A stretch of 63,019 bases of DNA from Acidobacteriaceae bacterium (GTDB lineage: Bacteria; Acidobacteriota; Terriglobia; Bryobacterales; Bryobacteraceae): positions 1 through 63,019 of the forward strand of contig JAFATG010000258.1 of assembly GCA_019244055.1 (NCBI GenBank). Reading direction: 5' to 3'. This document shows, one piece after another, positions 45,273-55,016 of the stretch (position 1 is the first letter of the stretch; the number at the start of each line of letters is the position of its first letter). The position numbers were made by a program, and so were the translations under genes. The notes below the pieces were generated by a model. That model was not told where the DNA came from. It ran no database searches and saw only the letters and a program-made list of their open reading frames with translations.

Positions 45273-48200
45273 ATGTTTAGCTCAATTTGGGGAAGGCAAC
45301 GGGTCAGCCTTTGTCCGCTTCTCGCCGCATTAGCAATTTCTACAGTGCCGGCGTTCAGCCAGCAGCTCACCGGTTCGATCAGTGGAACGACCTATGACCA
45401 GACCGGCGCGATTGTGCCCAATGCGCAGGTGACGGTAAAGAATGAGGCGAGCAACGATACCCGTTCAACCGTTTCAAATGCCTCCGGATTCTTCACGTTC
45501 AGTGCTCTGCAACCGGGCAGCTATGACGTAACCGTCACCGCTGCCGGGTTCCAGGGTTGGCAGCAAACCGGCATCGTCCTCAATCAGGGCGACAACCGCA
45601 CCTTGCCGAATATCGCGCTTCAAGTCGGCAAACAGACCCAGCAAGTCGAGGTGGTTTCTAGCGCCGAAGCGCTGGCGCCTGTGGACACCGGCGAAGTTTC
45701 GACGACGCTGAATACCGCGATGGTTAACAACCTGACCATGACGGGCCGCGACGCTGGCGAACTGCTCAAGATCATGCCGGGCATGGCCCTCGCCAGTGGC
45801 TTAAGTAACGGAAATAATAACGCCGGTTTCTCCGATCGGGTCGTCGGTACTAATTCGGGTCCGATCGGCAGCTACTCCGCCAATGGTACGCAGCCCAATG
45901 GCGCTATGGCCTATATGCTGGATGGTGCCAATCTGCTCGATCCTGGTAATCAGGGAACTCAGATCGCCAACATCAACCAGGACATGACTGCGGAAGTAAA
46001 AGTTCTGATGTCCGGTTACGATGCCGCCTACGCGAAAGGCCCGGTAGTATTCCAGGCATTCAGCAAGAGCGGCGGCGCTCAGTTCCACGGCTCGGCGTAC
46101 TTCTATGCCCGCAACAGCGTCTTTAATTCCGTCGACGCTTTCCAAAAGAGCCAGGGAATTTCAAACGTAGAGTCATACGAATACTATCCGGGCGGCAACA
46201 TCGGCGGCCCCGTGCTCATCCCCTGGACCCACTTCAACCACAACCGCGACAAGCTCTTCTTCTGGATCGGCTACGAATACATGAGGCAGCAGCCTGCTGG
46301 CCAGCTTTGGCAAACATTCGTTCCCACTGCAGACATGCTTGCCGGAAACTTCTCGCCGGCGGCGATGGCAAAATTGCCCCCGGATGTTGCCAGCCATTAC
46401 TCGAACATCACGGCGGCGCCATGCGCTCCGGCCGACAAGCGCACCACCTGTGGTAATCTTTCTTTCCCGACCGGGATGATTCCGACCAGCCTGTTCGATC
46501 CGAACTCCCTCGCACTTCTCAAGACATATCCCGCGCCTAACGTCGATCCTGCAACCCACAACGGGAACAACTTCCAGTATCTCGATCAGAGTCCCCAGAA
46601 CCGCTGGGAACTCATGCCCAAGGTCGACTATGCGATCAGCGAAAACACGAAGCTGACCGTCTCCTTCAGCCACCAGAACGAAACCGATTTGCACCCCGTT
46701 CAGATGTGGTGGGCTCCAGCGTTCTCACTTCCGTACCCCTCTCCGCTGGTCGCGCCGACGAGCGCCAATGTTGTGATGGCGAACGTTACCCACGTCTTTA
46801 GCCCCACGCTGACAAACGAAACAGTGTTCACCTATGCCCGTTACGTCAACCCGGCCAATCCTCAGGATCCCAAGGCGATCGACCCCGCTACCTACGGCTT
46901 CAACGTTCCGGGCCTTTTCGGCGCGAAACGCATCCAAATTCCGAACCTTATCAGTTGGAGTGGAAACGGCGGCTTTGCAGGTTATGACCAACAGGCGGTC
47001 TTCGGTGGCACCTACAATGGCGGTGCCTTCGGAAAAACTGCGGAAGATCCTGCCGTATACGACAACCTGAGCAAGGTCTACGGCACACACACCATGAAGT
47101 TCGGCTTTTACTGGGACCAGAACGCCAACATACAGTCGAGTGGGGGCGTGTTAAACGGTACGTATGATTTCGAGACATACGGACCCACAACAACCGGCAA
47201 TTTGTACGCCGACCTCCTGCTCGGTCGCGCAGACAGCTATAACCAGGTCAATGCCATCCCCGTCGACAATATCAAATTTCACCAGTACTCGTTTTATGGG
47301 CAGGATTCGTGGAAAGCAAGCAAGCGCCTGACGGTGAACTATGGCATCCGCTTGGATCACATGGGTCAATGGTATCCAAACACGAAGTTCGGTACCGCCG
47401 TATGGGATTTGGCAAGCTATATGTCGAATCCGACGGCCGTCAACGCCGGTCTCTCCTGGAACTCGATCAATTCGAATGTCGCGTTCTCAGGCTTCAGATC
47501 GCCCGCGTTCTATTTTGAGCCTCGGATCGGCGCAGCGTTTGACGTCTTTGGAAATGGCAAGACGGTCGTCCGTGGCGGCTTTGCTGTATTCCGTTACCAG
47601 ATCGCCTACAACACGGTTAGCAATCCCATGGAAGTGCCGGAAGGTGTCATCAATTACACGACGCCGTCCACTGGTCTAACGTCTCTTGCGCAGATTACCT
47701 CGTTAAATCTCCCGAGTGGAACTCCCAATGCGGCTTGCGGTACAGGTTGCACCGTCAGCCCGCTGCAGATGAACGATGGCAAGACGCCGTACACCGAAAA
47801 CTACAATGTGTCGGTTGATGAATCTCTGCCCGGTCACATGCTTGCTGAGCTCTCGTATGTTGGTAACAGGAGCCGCGATTTGCTCACTGCAAGTGGCGGA
47901 GCGGGAAGCAATATCAACGCTGTGCCTCTGGGAGCTTTCTTTGGCCCCGATCCTCTGACCGGGGTGACGATGCCCATCTATAACGTTTCTGGGCATGAAA
48001 ACGATTACCGCCCGATACAGCAATATGGAGACATCGATGTCTCCAGTCACGGAAGTTATGCGAACTACAATTCGCTACAAGCCACTCTCCAAAAGCAGAC
48101 AGGGCCCGTCAACTTCGTTGCGAACTATACCTTCAGCAAGGTTATGGGTATCCGCGATAACTACAGCGGGAATGGCCCCAGCGCCGGCAACACCGTCGAT

Positions 48201-48878
48201 CCTTTCAGTGTGCCGGCCAACTACGGCGTCCTCGCGTTTAACCACACTCATATCTTTAACGCCGGATATGTTTGGAACATGCCCAGCCCGGCTCACAATC
48301 AGTGGCTCGCTCTCGCGGCCAATGGCTGGACACTTTCTGGGACAGTACAGTTCCAAACGGGCGCTCCGATTCAACCGAGTACCAATGGCAACATGTACGC
48401 AAATTACGGCAATACTGTCATTGGCGGACACACCGTCCCCGTTGGTCCCGAGACTTGGCTGGGTTCAAACGCTGCCAATTTGGTCCTCGTACCTGTATTG
48501 ACATGTAACCCTGGCTCGAACCTCAAATCGGGGCAGTACTTCAATCCGAGCTGCTTCGGACCGCCGGCTCAGGGCAGCAACGGAACGCTCGTGTGGCCTG
48601 ATATCCACGGCCCGGCATACTTCAACTCGGACTTGGCGCTGTTCAAGAGCTTCAGGATCACGGAACGGCAGAAGATCGAGCTCCGCTTCTCGGCGTTCAA
48701 CTTCCTTAACCGTCCAAACAAGCAATTTGGTTTGGGAGGCAACAACGACCTGACAGTAAACTTCGCAGGTGCGAACAACATCATGCAGAGCACCAACCAG
48801 AATACGTTCTTGACTGGTGCTCCTGCTCACACCACCGGTGACCGCTTGATCGAGTTCGCGGCGAAATACTACTTCTGA
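45273..48878 (+). CDS. Oar-like TonB-dependent receptor with N-terminal carboxypeptidase-like domain
   Basis: A 1201-residue outer-membrane protein: signal peptide (LAALAISTVPAFSQ), a carboxypeptidase-regulatory-like domain (SGTTYDQTGAIVPNAQVTVK to VTAAGFQGWQQTG, about residues 30-125), a plug domain (LTMTGRDAGELLKIMPGMAL), and a long C-terminal barrel ending in EFAAKYYF, the aromatic-ended strand typical of barrel insertion. Acidobacteria use this form for uptake of polymers or oligosaccharides. Divergent from the malectin protein, followed by the UnbV gene 66 bases on after a REP-like hairpin pair. Confidence 0.95.
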   Translation: MFSSIWGRQRVSLCPLLAALAISTVPAFSQQLTGSISGTTYDQTGAIVPNAQVTVKNEASNDTRSTVSNASGFFTFSALQPGSYDVTVTAAGFQGWQQTGIVLNQGDNRTLPNIALQVGKQTQQVEVVSSAEALAPVDTGEVSTTLNTAMVNNLTMTGRDAGELLKIMPGMALASGLSNGNNNAGFSDRVVGTNSGPIGSYSANGTQPNGAMAYMLDGANLLDPGNQGTQIANINQDMTAEVKVLMSGYDAAYAKGPVVFQAFSKSGGAQFHGSAYFYARNSVFNSVDAFQKSQGISNVESYEYYPGGNIGGPVLIPWTHFNHNRDKLFFWIGYEYMRQQPAGQLWQTFVPTADMLAGNFSPAAMAKLPPDVASHYSNITAAPCAPADKRTTCGNLSFPTGMIPTSLFDPNSLALLKTYPAPNVDPATHNGNNFQYLDQSPQNRWELMPKVDYAISENTKLTVSFSHQNETDLHPVQMWWAPAFSLPYPSPLVAPTSANVVMANVTHVFSPTLTNETVFTYARYVNPANPQDPKAIDPATYGFNVPGLFGAKRIQIPNLISWSGNGGFAGYDQQAVFGGTYNGGAFGKTAEDPAVYDNLSKVYGTHTMKFGFYWDQNANIQSSGGVLNGTYDFETYGPTTTGNLYADLLLGRADSYNQVNAIPVDNIKFHQYSFYGQDSWKASKRLTVNYGIRLDHMGQWYPNTKFGTAVWDLASYMSNPTAVNAGLSWNSINSNVAFSGFRSPAFYFEPRIGAAFDVFGNGKTVVRGGFAVFRYQIAYNTVSNPMEVPEGVINYTTPSTGLTSLAQITSLNLPSGTPNAACGTGCTVSPLQMNDGKTPYTENYNVSVDESLPGHMLAELSYVGNRSRDLLTASGGAGSNINAVPLGAFFGPDPLTGVTMPIYNVSGHENDYRPIQQYGDIDVSSHGSYANYNSLQATLQKQTGPVNFVANYTFSKVMGIRDNYSGNGPSAGNTVDPFSVPANYGVLAFNHTHIFNAGYVWNMPSPAHNQWLALAANGWTLSGTVQFQTGAPIQPSTNGNMYANYGNTVIGGHTVPVGPETWLGSNAANLVLVPVLTCNPGSNLKSGQYFNPSCFGPPAQGSNGTLVWPDIHGPAYFNSDLALFKSFRITERQKIELRFSAFNFLNRPNKQFGLGGNNDLTVNFAGANNIMQSTNQNTFLTGAPAHTTGDRLIEFAAKYYF

Positions 48879-48891
48879 TCGGCTGTGTGGG

Positions 48892-48929
48892 GCAGGTCCT
48901 TGACCTGCGGGCGGGCTCGCAGCCCGCCC
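48892..48929 (+). repeat. REP-like double hairpin
   Basis: Two adjacent perfect palindromes: GCAGGTC-CTT-GACCTGC (48892-48908) and GGGCGGGCT-CGC-AGCCCGCCC (48909-48929). The stems are 7 and 9 bases with 3-base loops. It begins 13 bases after the TonB receptor stop. There is no U-run, so it is a REP/BIME-type element or a processing barrier rather than a classical terminator. Only one copy was noticed in this window. Confidence 0.7.
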
Positions 48930-48944
48930 CTGCTAAAGTTTGTT

Positions 48945-50603
48945 TTGAACCGTACCCTCGCTTGCTGTCTAGTTGCGCTAAGCCTGTCCCTGCTCCTGGC
49001 TACTTCGCAAACCCCTCCAACTGCGATCCATTTCGAGCTAAAGAAAATCCCATTCCACCTCGAGAACGATCAAACTCCATCCCGCAATGCGCCCGAGACA
49101 ATGTCCGGCGGCGTTGCGATATTTGATTACAACCACGACGGCCGTCCCGACATCTTCTTCACCAACGGCGCCGATCTATCGACGCTGACTAAGAATTCAC
49201 CCAAGTACCGCAACCGCCTCTTTCGGAATGACGGCAACGGAACCTTTACAGACGTAACCGACGCGGCCGGTTTGGCCGGTACCGGTTACGACATTGGCGT
49301 TGCAGTGGGCGATTACGACAACGACGGCTACCCGGATATCTTCGTCGCTGGCGTTCATCGGAACGCGCTCTATCACAACAACGGAAACGGCACCTTCACC
49401 GATGTCACGAAGAAAGCCGGCCTCGACCGCTGGAACGATCCGCAATACGGTCCACTGTGGGCCGTCGCAGCAGTATGGGTAGACGTAAACAACGACGGTC
49501 TTCTTGATCTGTTCGTCGTGAATTACATGCAGTGGAAGTATGATGTGAAGCCGCTCTGCTCGTACAAAGGCGAAGCCGATTACTGCCACCCGCGCTATTA
49601 CAAGGGCTCGCCCAATCAGTTATTTCTCAACAAGGGAGACGGGACATTTGAGGATGCCTCCCAGGAATGGGGCATCCGGGCGAAGGTCGGCAAAGGTATG
49701 GGCGTGGGTGTCGCCGATTACGACCTAGACGGCAAGCCCGATCTATTCGTCACCAACGATGCCTATTACAACTTCCTGTTCCACAACCAGGGAAATAAGT
49801 TTGAAGAGGTGGCCTTTCCTGCCGGTGTGGCGCTGCCCGAAGACGGAAATTTTGTGTCCGGCATGGGACTCGACTTTCGCGATTACAACAACGACGGCTT
49901 CCCCGATATCGTTTTCGCAACGCTGAATAATCAAACGTTCCCGCTGTTTCAGAACACCGGAAAAGGCGATTTTCGCGAAGTCACTACCCCGAGCGGCCTG
50001 AGAAAACTGACACTGCCCATGGCTGGTTTTGGAGCCGGCTTCTACGACTTCGATAACGACGGCTGGAAGGATCTGTTTGTCACTCGTGGGCATGTCGGTC
50101 TATTGCAGCCGCCCGGTACTTCGGTTGAGCAGTACAACACGGTCTTCCGCAACCTGGGCGCAAGCGGTCAATGGGCGGCTCTTACCGAAGAAGCCGGCTT
50201 GAGCGCCGATCCTCCGGCGCGCCACCGAGGCTGCGCCTTTGGCGATCTCGATGGCGATGGCCGAGTCGACGTGGTCGCAACGGCTTTGGATCGCGACGCG
50301 GAAATCTGGATGAACCGCACCGAGCCGCTTCAGCACTGGCTCGACATCGCTCTTGAAGGTACGAAGAGCAACCGCGACGGCATGGGCGCGCGCATCAAAC
50401 TCGTGACCGAGGCGGGCGCTCAATACAACCACATGACGTCGAGCGTCGGCTATGCTTCTTCGAGCCTGGGTCCGGTCCATTTCGGATTGGGCGCCGAGAC
50501 CTCGGTCGACTCCCTCGAAATTCACTGGCCCTCCGGTATCGTTCAGACCTTGCCAAACGTTCCGTGCGATCGCGTGCTAAGAGTGAAAGAGCCGCCGCGC
50601 TGA
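48945..50603 (+). CDS. CRTAC1-type FG-GAP/VCBS protein with UnbV domain, exported
   Basis: About 552 residues from TTG 48945, giving a signal peptide (LACCLVALSLSLLLATS); the longer frame from GTG 48885 would translate the REP hairpins. Seven D-x-[DN]-x-DG-x-x-D calcium-type motifs form FG-GAP blades: DYNHDGRPD, DYDNDGYPD, DVNNDGLLD, DYDLDGKPD, DYNNDGFPD, DFDNDGWKD, DLDGDGRVD. The C-terminus is the ASPIC/UnbV domain (IALEGTKSNRDGMGARIKLV; VHFGLGAETSVDSLEIHWPS). Likely a surface or periplasmic propeller partner of the TonB receptor; function unproven. Confidence 0.88.
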   Translation: MNRTLACCLVALSLSLLLATSQTPPTAIHFELKKIPFHLENDQTPSRNAPETMSGGVAIFDYNHDGRPDIFFTNGADLSTLTKNSPKYRNRLFRNDGNGTFTDVTDAAGLAGTGYDIGVAVGDYDNDGYPDIFVAGVHRNALYHNNGNGTFTDVTKKAGLDRWNDPQYGPLWAVAAVWVDVNNDGLLDLFVVNYMQWKYDVKPLCSYKGEADYCHPRYYKGSPNQLFLNKGDGTFEDASQEWGIRAKVGKGMGVGVADYDLDGKPDLFVTNDAYYNFLFHNQGNKFEEVAFPAGVALPEDGNFVSGMGLDFRDYNNDGFPDIVFATLNNQTFPLFQNTGKGDFREVTTPSGLRKLTLPMAGFGAGFYDFDNDGWKDLFVTRGHVGLLQPPGTSVEQYNTVFRNLGASGQWAALTEEAGLSADPPARHRGCAFGDLDGDGRVDVVATALDRDAEIWMNRTEPLQHWLDIALEGTKSNRDGMGARIKLVTEAGAQYNHMTSSVGYASSSLGPVHFGLGAETSVDSLEIHWPSGIVQTLPNVPCDRVLRVKEPPR

Positions 50604-50640
50604 TCGAGGTGAAAGCCAGCCCATCTGTGAAGATGAAGAA

Positions 50641-52368
50641 GTGACGACGAAGCTACCCGTCAGGGCAAAGCTTTGGAGATGGACAGGTTTCGCCACCCGA
50701 GAGGACCAGATCACCATGCTGTTGAGTCTGGTGATCGGCGTTATCGTGGGGCTTACAGTCGTCGCTTTCATCCTTCTAACCGGACGTCTCGCCGCGCGCA
50801 TGTATCCACCCGGCGGAGCTGCTTGGCGTCGAATACTGGTGCCCGTCATGGGCACGCTAGTTAGTGGGTTCTTGTTGGCTCGCTACTTCCCGAATGCCCG
50901 CGGAAGCGGCATCCCCCAAGCGAAATTCGCGCTCTTTATTCAAGAGGGATACATCTCGCTGCGCACCGTTGTCGGGAAGTTTCTCTGTTGCTCCATTTCG
51001 CTTGCCAGTGGAATCGCGCTTGGACGTGAAGGGCCTTCCGTGCAAATCGGCGCCGGAATCGCTTCGGTGCTTGGTCGGCGTTTCGGATTGACCAAGGCAA
51101 GTGTCAAAGCGCTTTTGCCGGTAGGTTGTTCCGCCGCTCTTGCCGCTGCCTTTAATACCCCTATTGCCGCGGTCTTGTTCTCGCTTGAGGAGATCCTGGG
51201 CGATCTACATGCTCCTGTACTCGGGTCTGTTGTCCTGAGTTCGGCAACCTCCTGGATGGTGCTGCACCTGATCCTCGGCGATCAGCCTCTGTTTCATACT
51301 CCTGCCTGGCAGCTTGTGAATCCGGTAGAATTCGCGATCTATGCGGTTCTAGGCGTAGTCGGCGGCCTCGCTTCCGTTTGTTTCGTCAAACTGCTGCTGA
51401 GGTTGCGCGTTTTGTTCAGAAGTTTTCCGCCATCTACTGTCTGGCTGCAACCTGTTGCCGGCGGTGTCTTAATGGGCGTGTTTGGCCTCTTTGTACCCGA
51501 AGTCTTAGGCGTCGGATACGAGTACGTGGATCACGTGCTCGGCGGTGACTTCCCTGTTAAGACGGTCGCTTTGCTTGCCGTCATGAAACTGATTGCGACG
51601 CCCGCCTGCTACTCATCCGGGAATGCCGGCGGTATTTTCGGCCCAAGCCTTTTTATAGGCGCGATGATAGGCGGTACCGTTGGAAGCATCGCCCATGCCT
51701 CGCTTCCGCATCTCACCGCGAATCCCGGGGCCTACGCCCTGGTTGGCATGGGAGCAGCCTTCGCCGGAATCGTGCGTACTCCTCTCACTTCGGTAATCAT
51801 GATCTTCGAAATGACGCGCGATTATTCGATCATCGTGCCCCTCATGATTTCGAACTTGATCAGTTTCTTCATTTCGCAACAACTCCAGCGCGAGCCGATT
51901 TACGAGGCGCTCGCCTTGCAGGAAGGTGTTTACCTCCCGACCGGAGAATCGCGCGATGAGCTGACCGGAATCCGTGTCAGGGAGGTAATGCAGACTAGCG
52001 TGGCTCCGGTCCCCATCGACGCCAAGGTCGATATCGCCAAACAGCGGTTTGAGCAGGAGAAATGCACTTCATGGCCGGTCGGCAACGATAGTTTTCTTCA
52101 GGGTGTGATCAGGAGCCATCAGATCGAGACCTCGAATCCTCCGCCGGCCACAGTGCGCGATCTCATTGCCGGCAAGCGGAGCTATCCATACGTTCACGCC
52201 GATCATCCACTCAGTTACGCGCTCGAACAAATGCGGCATAACGGCGTCGATGTAGTCCCCGTCGTAAGCCGCGCCAACATCCACGAGATGAAGGGCGTCG
52301 TCACTCTCAAAGGTATTCTCTCCACCTATGGTCTGGGAGGCGATTCCGGTTTAACTGCATCGCCATGA
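50641..52368 (+). CDS. ClC-family chloride channel/transporter with CBS domains
   Basis: A 575-residue protein. ClC signatures: GSGIPQAKFAL, ALGREGPSVQIGAG with the gating Glu of GREGP, and GNAGGIFGPSLFIGAMIG. The gating Glu is present; the internal proton-Glu of exchangers was not located. After about residue 430 two CBS motifs (REVMQTSVAPVPIDAKV; RDLIAGKRSYPYVHADHP) bind adenosine ligands in relatives. Start is GTG at 50641. Its stop overlaps the following TPR gene by 4 bases. Confidence 0.93.
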   Translation: MTTKLPVRAKLWRWTGFATREDQITMLLSLVIGVIVGLTVVAFILLTGRLAARMYPPGGAAWRRILVPVMGTLVSGFLLARYFPNARGSGIPQAKFALFIQEGYISLRTVVGKFLCCSISLASGIALGREGPSVQIGAGIASVLGRRFGLTKASVKALLPVGCSAALAAAFNTPIAAVLFSLEEILGDLHAPVLGSVVLSSATSWMVLHLILGDQPLFHTPAWQLVNPVEFAIYAVLGVVGGLASVCFVKLLLRLRVLFRSFPPSTVWLQPVAGGVLMGVFGLFVPEVLGVGYEYVDHVLGGDFPVKTVALLAVMKLIATPACYSSGNAGGIFGPSLFIGAMIGGTVGSIAHASLPHLTANPGAYALVGMGAAFAGIVRTPLTSVIMIFEMTRDYSIIVPLMISNLISFFISQQLQREPIYEALALQEGVYLPTGESRDELTGIRVREVMQTSVAPVPIDAKVDIAKQRFEQEKCTSWPVGNDSFLQGVIRSHQIETSNPPPATVRDLIAGKRSYPYVHADHPLSYALEQMRHNGVDVVPVVSRANIHEMKGVVTLKGILSTYGLGGDSGLTASP

Positions 52369-53498
52369 GTACGCCAGGCACGCCCGCTAAGGCTCCTGTA
52401 ACGCCACGACTGGCTCTCATTGCGATCATCGCTCTGGTAATCGCCGGTTTAACTGCTGTTGATAGATTTTTGGCAAAGGCGCAAGAGTCGGAAGTCCAGC
52501 ATCTGGCCCAACGATCGCATGCCGATGGAGTCAGTTTCCGCCGTACGGGCAAGATTAACGATGCTATCGAGGCTTTTCGCAAAGCGCATGCGCTCGAACC
52601 CAAACAAACGGAATATGAACTCGACCTGATCGATTCGCTGATCGCCGCCCGGAAGTTAGATCAGGCCGAACTGCTCATGCGAGACGCCCTTGATCGGGAA
52701 CCGAACGACGGCCGCGCAAACTTGCTGGCTGCACATCTAATGATTGCGAATGGGAAGCCCGATGACGCAGAGTCGTACTACCATCGGGCGATCTATGGCG
52801 AATGGCCCAGTCATGCGGTAGCCCGTCGCGTATCCGTCCGCATGGAGCTGTCCGATTTTCTAGCCGCACGCGGCAAGCACGAAGAATTACTTGCGGAACT
52901 GCTTCCTCTGCAGGAGGAAGCAGGAAAGGACCCGGCAACCCGACAACGTTTAGCGCCGCTCTTTTTGGCCGCCGGTTCGCCCTCGCGGGCGGCCGATGAA
53001 TATCGCGCGCTTATCAAACAGAACCGAAACGACGCGGCTGCGTACGTCGGCCTGGGCGAAGCTGAGCTGCAACTGGGAGAATACGGCGTGGCGCACGAGG
53101 CATTTCTCGCTGCCGCCGCCCGGAAATCTGTTGATCCGTCGATCCAGCAAAAGTTGGAGGTATCGAGCACGCTCATGGGACTCGACCCCACGCCGCGCAA
53201 ACTTACATCCATCGAAAAATACCGCCGCAGCTTGCAGATCATGGATTTGGCGCGCTCCTCGCTCGAAAGCTGCGGCCCGAGCCATCCGGAGTTGAACTCC
53301 GGGGAAACAGGACAGTTGCTCACCTCGGCCAATCAAATGTTAACGAGCAAGCCTCCGGCGGTCATCACGAACGAGCTTGCGGAAGATGCTCTCTCCCTTG
53401 CCGAGCAGATGTGGCAGGCTCGCCTCAAAACATGCGGCGCTCCTGTCTCGCCCAGCGAAGAATCGCTACGGCTGATTATGGAAAAGCTCGCGCAATAA
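52365..53498 (+). CDS. membrane-anchored TPR protein
   Basis: A 377-residue protein with an N-terminal anchor (LALIAIIALVIAGLTAVDRF) and TPR-like helices (AIEAFRKAHALEPKQTEYEL; AELLMRDALDREPNDGRANL; AADEYRALIKQNRNDAAAYV). ATG overlaps the ClC stop (ATGA), so the two are translationally coupled; a ClC-associated regulator is possible. The C-terminal third is less regular. The next gene, apt, begins 21 bases later. Confidence 0.83.
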   Translation: MSTPGTPAKAPVTPRLALIAIIALVIAGLTAVDRFLAKAQESEVQHLAQRSHADGVSFRRTGKINDAIEAFRKAHALEPKQTEYELDLIDSLIAARKLDQAELLMRDALDREPNDGRANLLAAHLMIANGKPDDAESYYHRAIYGEWPSHAVARRVSVRMELSDFLAARGKHEELLAELLPLQEEAGKDPATRQRLAPLFLAAGSPSRAADEYRALIKQNRNDAAAYVGLGEAELQLGEYGVAHEAFLAAAARKSVDPSIQQKLEVSSTLMGLDPTPRKLTSIEKYRRSLQIMDLARSSLESCGPSHPELNSGETGQLLTSANQMLTSKPPAVITNELAEDALSLAEQMWQARLKTCGAPVSPSEESLRLIMEKLAQ

Positions 53499-53519
53499 CT
53501 GCCCTGCTAAAATCGCGAA

Positions 53520-54068
53520 GTGTCCGCCCAAGCCCCCATTGCGCCTTCGGTCCAGGACCGGCTCAAGGGACTGATTCGCGAAGTCCCTGATTTTCCGAAG
53601 CCTGGTATCAATTTCTACGACATCACTACCCTGCTCAAGGACAAGCAGGGATTCCGCGAAACCATCGACAGTCTGGGAGCGCATTACGCCGGAGCCGCCG
53701 TAGATGTCGTCGTCGGAATTGAAGCCCGCGGCTATTTCTTCGCTCCTGCAATGGCCCGGGCGCTGGGGGCTGGCTTCGTTCCCGTAAGAAAACCAAAAAA
53801 GCTCCCGCACACGGTTCGGAGTATCGATTATGAGCTGGAGTACGGAACGGACCAGCTCGAGGTCCATGTCGATGCAATCGAGCCCGGCCAGAACGTCCTC
53901 ATTATCGACGACGTGCTGGCAACCGGCGGAACCGCGTCCGCTGTGGCCCGCCTGGTCCGCCTACTCGACGGTAGCATTGTCGGCCTGGGTTTCGTAATCG
54001 AACTCACGTTTCTGAACGGACGGCAAAAGCTGGCCGATTACGACGTCTTCTCGCTTCTTCAGTATTAG
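53520..54068 (+). CDS. apt: adenine phosphoribosyltransferase
   Basis: A 182-residue enzyme converting adenine + PRPP to AMP. The opening [20 protein letters not shown], the strand [25 protein letters not shown], and the PRPP-binding motif [14 protein letters not shown] are all standard for Apt. GTG start; its stop overlaps the ispE GTG start by one base. It sits at the head of a housekeeping run that includes prs, whose product it uses. Confidence 0.96.
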   Translation: MSAQAPIAPSVQDRLKGLIREVPDFPKPGINFYDITTLLKDKQGFRETIDSLGAHYAGAAVDVVVGIEARGYFFAPAMARALGAGFVPVRKPKKLPHTVRSIDYELEYGTDQLEVHVDAIEPGQNVLIIDDVLATGGTASAVARLVRLLDGSIVGLGFVIELTFLNGRQKLADYDVFSLLQY

Positions 54069-55003
54069 TGGTGCGGGTTACAGTTCCTTCTTTCGCCAAG
54101 CTCAACCTGGACCTCCGAGTTCTTCACAAACGGCCAGATGGCTATCACGAGCTGCGGACCATCTTCCAGACCATCAGCCTCCGCGACACACTCTCGATCG
54201 AGTTCGATTTTGCGAAACAAAGCCAAATCGAGATATGTAGCTCACTCAACATCCCGGATAACCTGATAGTTCGTTCGGCAAAATTGCTGCTCGATTATCT
54301 AAAGATCAAAGCTTGGGTTCGTTTTTCACTTTCGAAGCGCATTCCCATGGGTGCGGGCCTGGGCGGTGGCTCGAGCAACGCGGCGGCGGTCCTGATCGCA
54401 TTGCCACCGTTGACCGGCAAACGCATTCGGCCAGCCGAACTAGTTCGTTTGGCAGAATCGCTCGGGAGCGATGTCCCGTTTTTCCTTTACGGCGGCACCG
54501 CACTCGGATGCGGGCGGGGGAGCGAACTCTATCCTCTTCCCGACCAGCCGTCACGGCCAGCTCTCGTTGTCTCGACCGGCATCCACGTCTCCACGGCGGA
54601 CGCCTATCGCGCTCTCGGGAGAGATGTTACAAACGCGTTGACTTCGCAGGCCGAGTCCCCTATCCTGAGAGAGTTTCAGACGATCACCTGGGCCATAAAT
54701 GGGTCCGGTCTGGACCAATTCCCGCTGAAAAACGATTTTGAGTCGGCCGTTTTCCGTAACCATCCGGAGATTTTGGCCGCCGTACGAAAGCTGCGTCGTC
54801 TCGGTGCAAAACCGGCCGGAATGACCGGCAGCGGGTCGGCTGTTTTTGGGCTATTCCAAACGGCTGAAGAAACCAGAGCGGCGGCAGCCAAATGGCCTGC
54901 GGGACGCGCTTTCCCGGTTCGTTTCGTTTCGCGGCGGCAATACGCCAGCCTGTGGCGTCGCGCCTTGGGCCGGGCCGCTGCTGTAAGTTGTTTCGCCCGG
55001 TAA
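54068..55003 (+). CDS. ispE: 4-diphosphocytidyl-2-C-methyl-D-erythritol kinase
   Basis: A 311-residue GHMP kinase of the MEP isoprenoid pathway. Seen: the N-terminal VPSFAKLNLDLRVLHKRPDG, the ATP-binding motif PMGAGLGGGSSNAAAVLIAL, SLGSDVPFFLYGGTALGCGR, and the C-terminal GMTGSGSAVFGLF. GTG start overlapping the apt stop by one base. Order apt-ispE-prs-rplY-pth is typical of an actinobacterial/acidobacterial-style cluster. Other MEP genes are not here. Confidence 0.95.
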   Translation: MVRVTVPSFAKLNLDLRVLHKRPDGYHELRTIFQTISLRDTLSIEFDFAKQSQIEICSSLNIPDNLIVRSAKLLLDYLKIKAWVRFSLSKRIPMGAGLGGGSSNAAAVLIALPPLTGKRIRPAELVRLAESLGSDVPFFLYGGTALGCGRGSELYPLPDQPSRPALVVSTGIHVSTADAYRALGRDVTNALTSQAESPILREFQTITWAINGSGLDQFPLKNDFESAVFRNHPEILAAVRKLRRLGAKPAGMTGSGSAVFGLFQTAEETRAAAAKWPAGRAFPVRFVSRRQYASLWRRALGRAAAVSCFAR

Positions 55004-55016
55004 ACAAGACTTTACA

